This document shows, piece by piece, positions 7,340-12,429 of a stretch of 12,429 nt of DNA. Source of the DNA: Ruminococcoides intestinihominis (GTDB taxonomy: Bacteria; Bacillota; Clostridia; Oscillospirales; Acutalibacteraceae); assembly GCF_040096285.1 (NCBI RefSeq), contig NZ_JBBMEY010000047.1, positions 1 to 12,429 on the forward strand, given 5' to 3'. The notes below the pieces were generated by a model. It was not told the origin of the DNA and ran no database searches. It saw only the letters and a program-made list of their open reading frames with translations. Each line of letters starts with the position of its first letter. The stretch's first letter is position 1. A program made the position numbers and the translations under genes.

Positions 7340-7427
7340 AATTTCTCCAATTTTGGTTTATGCTTATATTTATCAAAAGTTCAAAAAATATAACAAGTTT
7401 TTAACTTTATTTTCTTAAATCTAAATA

Positions 7428-7459
7428 TAATTAGCCCAAAGATATTTTACGGCTAATTA
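7428..7459. repeat. Nine-bp inverted repeat at the murA transcription start
   Basis: TAATTAGCC (7428-7436) and GGCTAATTA (7451-7459) are perfect inverted copies 14 bases apart, immediately downstream of the predicted murA -10. The expected start of transcription falls within the right arm. It could be an operator dyad, or if transcription begins a little further upstream, a stem at the 5' end of the murA message. Confidence 0.55.
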
Positions 7460-7461
7460 AT

Positions 7462-7490
7462 ATATTAACCCTAAATGGGTTTTAAGTCAA
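7462..7490 (-). promoter_or_regulatory. murA promoter (sigma-A type)
   Basis: On the minus strand TTGACT (7490-7485), a 17-base spacer and TAATAT (7467-7462) make a good vegetative promoter. The spacer contains the small dyad AACCC-TAAAT-GGGTT (7467-7481). It predicts a leader of about 130 bases to the murA TTG. Confidence 0.65.
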
Positions 7491-7724
7491 TCGTTATTTA
7501 GGATTGTAACACTTTTTGTTGAAGTTGCACTCAAAATTTTTATTCTAAAAAATATTTTTAAAGAAACTGACTAGACCTGTAGTAAATTGTAACTTTGTTG
7601 TAATTATTTCTTTTAAAGAATAAACATTTGTTCTATTTTCTTTTAGAAAATTATCCTACAGAATTAAACTACATTAATTTACATAGTTTTCATATGAATT
7701 AAAGATATTACTACAATCTTGTAA

Positions 7725-9254
7725 TCAATCTGTACCCCAATACTTTCTGTCAAGTGTTCTGTACTGCAAAGCCTCTGCAACATATTCACCTTTGATTACT
7801 TCACTGTTGTCAAGGTCGGCAATAGTTCTGCTAACCTTTAAAATTCTGTCATATGCTCTAGCTGACAATCCTAGGCTATCAAAGGCTTTTTCCAGTATTT
7901 TGTCAGCATTTTCATCGGTGATACAATATTTCTTCAGTAATTCACTTGTTAGGTGAGCGTTACAAGTAATGCCTGTACCTTTGTACCTATCAATCTGTAT
8001 CTGTCTTGCTTTATTTACTCTTTCTCTGATTTTCTCAGAGGACTCACCTTTTTCTTTGGCAGAAAGTTCACTGTAATCTACCGGTGGAACTTCTATGTGT
8101 ATATCTATTCTATCCAATAATGGACCGGATATTCTATTTAAATAATTTTGAATACTGTGAGGTGAACACCTGCATTTCTTAGTAGGATGGTTGTAATATC
8201 CACAAGGACAAGGGTTCATCGCTGCAAGTACCATCATTTTTGCCGGATATGTATATGAACCGTTTACCCTAGAGATTGTTACCTTACCATCCTCAATAGG
8301 TTGTCTAAGTCCCTCAAGTGTTTTCCTTGAAAACTCAGGAAGTTCATCAAGGAACAATATTCCGTTATTAGCTAGGGTAATTTCACCGGGCTTTGGAATA
8401 TTGCCACCACCTGTTAAAGCTACAGGTGAAGCAGTATGGTGTGGACTTCTAAAAGGTCTTGTATTAATTAATGAAACACCCTCCGGCAATTGTCCTGCAA
8501 TAGAAAGCACCTTTGATGTTTCTATTCTTTCGGCAAATGTCATCTTAGGTAAAATCCCCGGTACTCTCTTTGCAAGCATACTTTTACCTGAACCGGGAGG
8601 TCCGATAAGCAAAACATTGTGACCACCGGCTGCTGCAATCTCTAAGGCTCTCTTAGCCTCATACTGACCGCATACATCAGAAAAGTCCGGATAATTTTCA
8701 TTTTCTTCTACATCTGCATTTTCAAATTCTACAGGTTTTATTTTTTCCATTCCATTTAGGTGAGCTACAAGCTGATACAAATTTTTTACAGGATAAACAT
8801 TTATCCCTTGTACAACTGCTCCCTCTTTTGCATTTTCATAAGGAACATAAAGGTTCTTTATGCCTTCTTCCTTAGCTTTAATAGCCATGGGAAGAACCCC
8901 ATTGACTCTTCTGATGTTACCGGAAAGAGAAAGTTCACCGATAAAAGCAGAGCTTTTTATGTCTGCATTTATCTGTCTAGTAACAAGTAAGAGAGCAATC
9001 ATTATTGGCAAATCATAAAGTGGACCTTCCTTCTTTATATCTGCCGGAGCAAGATTTACTGTTATTCTTTGGTCCGGAAAGACAAAACCACAGTTATGAA
9101 TTGCACTTCTAACTCTATCTCGACTTTCCTTTACTGCCGTATCAGGCAGCCCTACCATTTCAAAAGCTGGGAAACCTTGTGAAATATCTGCTTCTATTGT
9201 TACTAAGAAACTTTCCATTCCTATTGTACCCAAGCTAAGGCAACTTACTACCAT
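7725..9254 (-). CDS. comM: YifB/ComM family Mg-chelatase-like AAA+ ATPase
   Basis: A 509-residue AAA+ protein, the usual ComM length. In naturally transformable bacteria ComM is a hexameric helicase that drives branch migration of incoming DNA during homologous recombination; YifB homologues are widespread beyond competent species. An N-terminal Lon-like domain (1 to about 165, with VGLPDTAVKESRDRVR) precedes the ATPase: Walker A GPPGSGKS (218-225), Walker B GILFLDE (298-304), sensor N347, the cysteine cluster C349/C351/C361/C363, and DRID (381-384). A Mg-chelatase C-terminal domain fills about 410-505. GGAAGTGA lies seven to eight bases before the ATG. No dprA or com gene is adjacent, so a role in transformation cannot be inferred from context. 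No clear terminator follows; the promoter in the divergent region is uncertain. Confidence 0.93.
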   Translation of the reverse strand: MVVSCLSLGTIGMESFLVTIEADISQGFPAFEMVGLPDTAVKESRDRVRSAIHNCGFVFPDQRITVNLAPADIKKEGPLYDLPIMIALLLVTRQINADIKSSAFIGELSLSGNIRRVNGVLPMAIKAKEEGIKNLYVPYENAKEGAVVQGINVYPVKNLYQLVAHLNGMEKIKPVEFENADVEENENYPDFSDVCGQYEAKRALEIAAAGGHNVLLIGPPGSGKSMLAKRVPGILPKMTFAERIETSKVLSIAGQLPEGVSLINTRPFRSPHHTASPVALTGGGNIPKPGEITLANNGILFLDELPEFSRKTLEGLRQPIEDGKVTISRVNGSYTYPAKMMVLAAMNPCPCGYYNHPTKKCRCSPHSIQNYLNRISGPLLDRIDIHIEVPPVDYSELSAKEKGESSEKIRERVNKARQIQIDRYKGTGITCNAHLTSELLKKYCITDENADKILEKAFDSLGLSARAYDRILKVSRTIADLDNSEVIKGEYVAEALQYRTLDRKYWGTD

Positions 9255-9442
9255 TATATATCACTTCCAATATTTACTATATATTAATAAGAAGAACAAT
9301 ACTTTTCATTATATACTTAATAATATCATATATTAAAGGGAATAAAAAGACATTAAGTGACAAAATACTAAATATTTTTATGAATTCTGCATAATAATAA
9401 AAAATATTAGAAAATATTTTATAGAAATATATTAAAATATCA

Positions 9443-9471
9443 TTGACAAATCAACATATTAAGGGTAGAAT
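9443..9471 (+). promoter_or_regulatory. Promoter of the sigma-factor unit (sigma-A type)
   Basis: A perfect -35 TTGACA (9443-9448), an exact 17-base spacer and TAGAAT (9466-9471, one mismatch to consensus) lie behind long A/T tracts that could act as an UP element. Transcription should begin near 9478, about 28 bases before the chosen ATG. This is the best vegetative promoter in the window. Confidence 0.8.
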
Positions 9472-9494
9472 AAGATTTAAACACAGATTACGGC

Positions 9495-9498
9495 GAGG
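9495..9498 (+). promoter_or_regulatory. Ribosome binding site deciding the sigma-factor start
   Basis: GAGG lies seven bases before the ATG at 9506. No comparable site precedes 9443, which is itself part of the -35 box and lies upstream of the expected transcription start. Confidence 0.65.
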
Positions 9499-9505
9499 TT
9501 TTTTG

Positions 9506-10057
9506 ATGATGTGTAGTCAAAACGAAAATACCCTTATTCAAAATGCAAAATGTGGCGACAACCTTGCTTTTGAAAAACTTTCTTTCCGTTATCTTGGTTT
9601 AATTCACAAACTGAGTAACCAATACAAAGTAGAGGGTTATGACACTAATGATTTTGTTCAAGAGGGATTACTGGCACTTTTATCAGCAGTAAAGAGCTTT
9701 GAGCCTACTCATTCTATTAGTTTCAAGAATTACGCTTTGCTTTGTGTGAAAAATCGTTTTAGAACCATTGTAAAGAAGTCCCAAAGGGACAAGGCTATTC
9801 CAATGTCAAGTACAGTTCCTTTTGATGAACAACTTGATGTTACTGACCACACTGCAAATCCTGAAAACCAAGTCTTAAACGAAGAACGATTTGCATTGCT
9901 ACTAGAAAAAGCTAGAGATGTTCTTTCCCAAAAAGAGTACAAGGTACTTACCTACTATATAAATGGGTACTCCTATATGGAAATTTCAGAAAAACTAGGT
10001 ATTGACAAAAAGTCTGTTGACAATGCCCTTTCAAGAGCGAAAAAGAAGTTACTCTAA
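9506..10057 (+). CDS. Sigma-70 family sigma factor, SigH-like
   Basis: A 183-residue alternative sigma factor with regions 2 and 4 only. Region 2 spans about 16-90, with NDFVQEGLLALLSAVKSF (48-65) as the core-binding and -10-reading helices and QRDKAIPMSS (93-102) resembling the equivalent stretch of SigH. Region 4 spans about 135-183, ending in the helix-turn-helix YMEISEKLGIDKKSVDNALS, where KSxDNAL is typical of SigH. It stops right after the recognition helix, so it is some 30 residues shorter than Bacillus SigH (about 218). SigH governs the transition to sporulation and competence; whether this is the true SigH or a paralogue cannot be settled here. No anti-sigma gene adjoins. It has a vegetative promoter and shares a transcript with the zinc-ribbon gene 39 bases downstream. 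The frame stays open back to 9443, but that part is promoter. Confidence 0.85.
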   Translation: MMCSQNENTLIQNAKCGDNLAFEKLSFRYLGLIHKLSNQYKVEGYDTNDFVQEGLLALLSAVKSFEPTHSISFKNYALLCVKNRFRTIVKKSQRDKAIPMSSTVPFDEQLDVTDHTANPENQVLNEERFALLLEKARDVLSQKEYKVLTYYINGYSYMEISEKLGIDKKSVDNALSRAKKKLL

Positions 10058-10096
10058 AAAATTCACTTATGTGAAAGAACAAGAGAGGTAAAACCT

Positions 10097-10381
10097 ATGT
10101 ACGAAGATAAGACACTTATTTGTAAAGATTGTGGCAATGAATTTGTTTTTTCTGCCGGTGAGCAAGAATTTTATGCTGAGAAAGGTTTTGTAAATGAACC
10201 TCAGCGTTGCAAAGCTTGTCGACAAGCAAGAAAACAAGCTGTAAAGCCATCAAGAGAAATGCACAAAACTGTATGTGCAAGTTGTGGTGGCGAAGCAGTT
10301 ATTCCATTTAAGCCAATGGAAGGCAAGGACTACTACTGTAGCGAATGTTTTGCTAAAAGAAAAGAACAAGGTCTTGCATAA
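10097..10381 (+). CDS. Small double zinc-ribbon protein (zf-trcl-like)
   Basis: A 94-residue basic protein with two treble-clef or zinc-ribbon units. The first has C9/C12 and C38/C41 around NEFVFSAGEQEFYAEKGF, the pattern of the probable zinc-ribbon family zf-trcl. The second has C60/C63 and C81/C84. All eight cysteines are in CxxC pairs, so two bound zinc ions are expected. AGAGAGG (10082-10088) lies eight bases before the ATG. It follows the sigma factor by 39 bases, with only a short TTCAC/GTGAA dyad between that lacks a T-tract, so the two are probably cotranscribed. The function is not known; nucleic-acid or protein binding is the natural guess, and coupling to the sigma factor is inference from position alone. 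Confidence 0.85.
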   Translation: MYEDKTLICKDCGNEFVFSAGEQEFYAEKGFVNEPQRCKACRQARKQAVKPSREMHKTVCASCGGEAVIPFKPMEGKDYYCSECFAKRKEQGLA

Positions 10382-10416
10382 TTAACTTAAAAAGAAAAAG
10401 GATAGTTATATATAAG

Positions 10417-10451
10417 CACTCTAGCCGTTACGGTTAGGGTGTTTTTCTTTT
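10417..10451 (+). terminator. Terminator after the zinc-ribbon gene
   Basis: CACTCTAGCCG (10417-10427) pairs with CGGTTAGGGTG (10431-10441) through 11 bp including two G-U pairs, loop TTA, followed by TTTTTCTTTT. It closes the sigma-factor transcription unit 36 bases after the stop codon. Confidence 0.88.
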
Positions 10452-10525
10452 ACTTTTGGTTATAATAAAAGTAAGGAAAATAAGAATATACATAATAGAA
10501 AAGACTTTTATTATAAAAAAATATG

Positions 10526-10534
10526 TGTTATAAT
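10526..10534 (+). promoter_or_regulatory. Extended -10 promoter of the DUF1858-trmK-nif3 unit
   Basis: TGTTATAAT gives a perfect TATAAT (10529-10534) with the TGn extension. No good -35 lies 16-18 bases upstream (the stretch there is TTTTAT), as often seen for extended -10 promoters. The gene start follows 27 bases after the -10, with GGAGG at 10548-10552 between. Confidence 0.6.
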
Positions 10535-10561
10535 GTAGAAAAATTTTGGAGGTAATTAATT

Positions 10562-10759
10562 ATGACTATTGATAAAAATTCTATTATTGGCGATGTACTG
10601 GACAGCTATCCTGAAACAGCTGAATTCTTTATGGAAATCGGTATGCACTGCCTAGGTTGTCCTCATTCAAGAGGCGAAAGCATTGAAGAGGCTTGTTATG
10701 TTCACGGTACAGATGCTGATGAACTAATTGCAAAGATTAAGGCTGCTATCGGTCAATGA
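10562..10759 (+). CDS. DUF1858 domain protein with CxxC redox motif
   Basis: A 65-residue protein that is one whole DUF1858 domain, the small helical fold also found attached to or beside hybrid-cluster proteins and sometimes named a redox disulfide domain. It opens with MTIDKNSIIGDVLDSYPETAEFF-type helices and has the characteristic CLGC (C30, C33), plus a further C45. GGAGG lies nine bases before the ATG. Its TGA overlaps the start of trmK as ATGA, so the two are translationally coupled. No hybrid-cluster gene is nearby. The likely role is a thiol-redox or metal-related partner; the actual substrate is unknown. Confidence 0.88.
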   Translation: MTIDKNSIIGDVLDSYPETAEFFMEIGMHCLGCPHSRGESIEEACYVHGTDADELIAKIKAAIGQ

Positions 10760-11409
10760 TTTTAACTGAAAGACTACAGACTATTGCCACAATGGTGGAT
10801 AAAGGTAGTGTAGTTGCCGACATAGGCACAGACCATGCGTATCTTCCGGTTTTTCTCATTCAGCAAGGAATTTGTGGAAAAGCCTTAGCTTGTGACATTA
10901 ATCCTTTGCCACTTGAAAAAGGAAACCAAAACATAATCTTCAACCATCTACAAGATAAGATTGAAACAAGACTTTGTGACGGTCTTAACGGAATAGGTGA
11001 AGATGAGGCTGATACCTTTATTATGGCAGGTATGGGTGCTGATGTAATTATTCACATACTTTCTTCTTGTGAATATATAGCTAATGAAAAGTACACTCTT
11101 ATTATTCAACCGATGACAAGGTACTATACCTTAACTCAGTGGCTATATAAAAATGGTTTTGAAATCAAAGAGCAGAAATGCACTCATGAAGGCAAAAGAC
11201 CATACACAATAATGAAGATAAAATATACCGGCAAGAAAACACCTTACACAGAAAGTGACCTTTATCTTGGCAGTATGGATACAAGTGATGAAGAATGTAA
11301 AATTTTCTTATCAAATGAAATCCGTAAGTTAAACAAAAGAGTCCTTGGTGAAAAAGGTCTTGAAGAAGTTATCAATGTATTGGAGGAAAAGGTGAATGAC
11401 AGTAAATGA
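10756..11409 (+). CDS. trmK: tRNA (adenine22-N1)-methyltransferase TrmK
   Basis: TrmK methylates N1 of A22 in the D-loop region of bacterial tRNAs, mainly tRNA-Ser and tRNA-Tyr, using S-adenosylmethionine. The 217 residues fit the family, a little short of the Bacillus protein (about 235). Seen motifs are ADIGTDHAYLP (21-31, cofactor loop), CDINPLPLEKG (46-56), CDGL (74-77), AGMGADVI (91-98) and IIQPMTRYYTLTQWL (about 115-130). The family usually reads AGMGG where this has AGMGA, a mild change. It starts inside the stop of the DUF1858 gene and ends 14 bases inside the nif3-like gene. The trmK-nif3 pairing is widely conserved in Firmicutes, commonly after rpoD, which is absent from this window. 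Confidence 0.93.
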   Translation: MILTERLQTIATMVDKGSVVADIGTDHAYLPVFLIQQGICGKALACDINPLPLEKGNQNIIFNHLQDKIETRLCDGLNGIGEDEADTFIMAGMGADVIIHILSSCEYIANEKYTLIIQPMTRYYTLTQWLYKNGFEIKEQKCTHEGKRPYTIMKIKYTGKKTPYTESDLYLGSMDTSDEECKIFLSNEIRKLNKRVLGEKGLEEVINVLEEKVNDSK

Positions 11410-12145
11410 TATTTTTGACTATACTGAAAGTTTTGCTCCTATAAATACTTGTGCAGACTTTGACAACTGTGGTATTCTTGTTGGTGACAAAAACCAAACT
11501 GTAACTAAAGTTCTTGTTGCCCTTGACATAACATCTTCTGTTGTTGATGAGGCAAAGGAAATAGGTGCTGAATTAATAATCAGCCACCACCCTATTATTT
11601 TTGCACCACTAAAAAAGGTTAGCAAAAACAGTGTTGTGTATAAATTAGTTGAAAATAATATTTCAGCTTTATGCCTACACACTAACCTTGATATTTCACC
11701 CATCTTTGGTGTAAACACTTGTCTTGGTGATGCTTTAGGTTTACAGAACGGTAAATTCATTGATGGCACATATGCTTATATTGGTGAAATCAACAAGCCA
11801 CTTTCAGCAAAAGAATTTGCAAAGCAAGTTAAAGAAAAGCTAAACTGCAAAGGTTTAAGATATACCGACAAAGACAAGGTACAGAAAATTTGTGTATCTT
11901 CAGGTGCAGGTGCTGAGGAAATCTTCACTGCACTTGACAATGGTTGTGACCTATTCTTAACAGGTGAAATGAAACACCACTTACTGATTGAGGCAATGGA
12001 AAAAGATATTGCTGTTGTTGAGGTTGGACACTTTAAATCAGAAGATGTGGTTATCGCCCCTCTTGTTGAAAAGTTAAGTCAGCAGTTTCCTGATGTATCT
12101 TTCACCAAAGCAAAAGCAGTTATTGATAATGTTGAGTATTTATGA
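11396..12145 (+). CDS. Nif3-like dinuclear metal centre protein (YqfO family)
   Basis: A 249-residue member of the NIF3/YqfO/YbgI family, which forms toroidal hexamers with a two-metal site per subunit. The catalytic role is still unsettled, with GTP cyclohydrolase I-like activity suggested for some members. Conserved metal ligands are visible: SHHP (63-66), HTNLD (95-99) and GHFKSE (211-216). FDNCGILVG (22-30) is the family's N-terminal signature. This is the short form; Bacillus YqfO (about 373 residues) carries an extra internal domain that is missing here, which is normal for many members. GGAGG (11382-11386) sits nine bases before the ATG, inside the end of trmK, giving a 14-base overlap and coupled translation. 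The terminator follows 114 bases later. Confidence 0.92.
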   Translation: MTVNDIFDYTESFAPINTCADFDNCGILVGDKNQTVTKVLVALDITSSVVDEAKEIGAELIISHHPIIFAPLKKVSKNSVVYKLVENNISALCLHTNLDISPIFGVNTCLGDALGLQNGKFIDGTYAYIGEINKPLSAKEFAKQVKEKLNCKGLRYTDKDKVQKICVSSGAGAEEIFTALDNGCDLFLTGEMKHHLLIEAMEKDIAVVEVGHFKSEDVVIAPLVEKLSQQFPDVSFTKAKAVIDNVEYL

Positions 12146-12258
12146 TTTTTAGTTATTTAATATTAAATTTTAGTTTTTGATTAATGCACTCAATAACAGT
12201 AATTAATGATTGTAAATTAAAAACACTTGCATTTTAATTCAACTTTCTATAACAAATT

Positions 12259-12291
12259 ATCCCTAGGTTCTCACCTAGGGATTTTCTTTTT
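12259..12291 (+). terminator. Strong intrinsic terminator of the trmK-nif3 operon
   Basis: A perfect 10-bp stem ATCCCTAGGT (12259-12268) and ACCTAGGGAT (12273-12282), loop TCTC, is followed by TTTCTTTTT. It is the only terminator candidate after the nif3-like stop codon, leaving a 114-base AT-rich 3' tail. Confidence 0.92.
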
Positions 12292-12380
12292 ATAATAATA
12301 TAATGTTGTGTACTATGTCCTTTCTCTCCTAAAAATTAGTGTTTGTGGGGGCAAGTAGGTAGTAACAAATTTTAGCAAAT

Positions 12381-12429
12381 AAGGCTCCCTTGTGTAAAGG
12401 GAGCTGTCGCTCGTAAATTGGAAGAATGA
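12381..12429 (+). repeat. Terminal hairpin repeat, copy 2 (partial)
   Basis: GCTCCCTT (12384-12391) and AAGGGAGC (12397-12404) form an 8-bp stem around loop GTGTA, sharing CCTTGTGTAAAGG with copy 1 but on the opposite strand. The following GTCGCTCGTAA stretch probably belongs to the next structured part, cut or degenerate at the window edge. No gene is seen in the DNA between the terminator and this repeat. Confidence 0.6.

Larger units (their letters stand above)
7327..7724. other. Gene-free AT-rich spacer between comM and murA
   Basis: No open frame, RNA gene or riboswitch was recognised in these 398 bases. They hold the murA promoter and two dyads (below), a leader of about 130 bases before murA, and several weak A/T-only hairpins (for example near 7640) that are not convincing as a comM terminator. 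TTGTAA recurs at 7505, 7589, 7602 and 7720 with no clear order. Confidence 0.6.

Noticed and set aside
7600..7724. Possible terminator of comM
   Set aside because: The hairpins seen (for example TTTTCT/AGAAAA near 7640, ATTAC/GTAAT near 7710) are short and A/T only, with no T-tract of note.
9290..9340. Possible comM promoter with TATAAT on the minus strand
   Set aside because: The -10 is good but the stretch 17 bases upstream (TTAATA) is a poor -35, and such matches are expected by chance in this AT-rich DNA.
10062..10075. Hairpin TTCAC/GTGAA between the sigma factor and the zinc-ribbon gene
   Set aside because: Five base pairs with no T-tract; too weak to separate the two genes into different transcripts.
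11419..11769. Open frame of 116 codons on the minus strand
   Set aside because: Antisense to the nif3-like gene, which has all its metal ligands; composition is that of a shadow frame.
12330..12380. Weak inverted similarity to 80-105 (shared GTTTGTGG)
   Set aside because: Too short and too interrupted to show that the terminal repeats extend this far; only a full-genome comparison could decide.

Overview
This is a low-GC Gram-positive window, most likely from a spore-forming anaerobe of the class Clostridia (Oscillospirales or Ruminococcaceae-like). The evidence is an unmistakable SpoVT, a SigH-like sigma factor, AGGAGG-type ribosome binding sites, AT-rich intergenic DNA, and short hairpin repeats at both ends of a kind I associate with gut Clostridia. 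The genus cannot be fixed from the sequence alone. Almost all of the window is conserved housekeeping DNA. I see no prophage, insertion sequence, CRISPR array, tRNA or rRNA.

Layout. Positions 1-299 hold a terminal hairpin repeat, a tandem AT-rich direct repeat and a possible spoVT promoter. spoVT (300-842, +) converges on a Na/Pi-cotransporter-type gene with a PhoU tail (1004-2671, -), with one hairpin terminator between them. Upstream of the transporter lies the most striking regulatory signal here: four TTTAA repeats at an exact 11-bp period, the last in the -35 position of a TATAAG -10, which is the layout of a PhoP-activated promoter. Next, on the minus strand and read right to left, come murA, an MBL-fold hydrolase (walJ/yycJ type), rlmH and rqcH (7326 down to 2922). 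They cover cell-wall precursor synthesis, a WalJ-type exonuclease or hydrolase, 23S rRNA methylation and ribosome rescue. A terminator sits just after murA, and no promoter is apparent between it and the hydrolase, so partial read-through is likely. comM/yifB (7725-9254, -) follows upstream of a 398-bp gene-poor spacer that carries the murA promoter.

From 9443 everything reads on the plus strand. A strong sigma-A-type promoter (TTGACA-N17-TAGAAT) drives a SigH-like sigma factor and a small double zinc-ribbon protein, closed by a terminator. A second unit has an extended -10 promoter and encodes a DUF1858 CxxC protein, TrmK and a Nif3-like metal protein, all overlapping or coupled, ending in a perfect-stem terminator near 12270. 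The last 50 bases carry a second copy of the terminal hairpin repeat, inverted relative to the first.

Two start codons are corrected here: murA starts at the TTG at 7326, not 7350, and the sigma factor starts at 9506, because the open frame's 5' end at 9443 is its own -35 box. I found no clearly new multi-gene system. The points worth following are the Pho-type promoter, the dyads over the murA promoter, the sigma/zinc-ribbon pair and the repeats.
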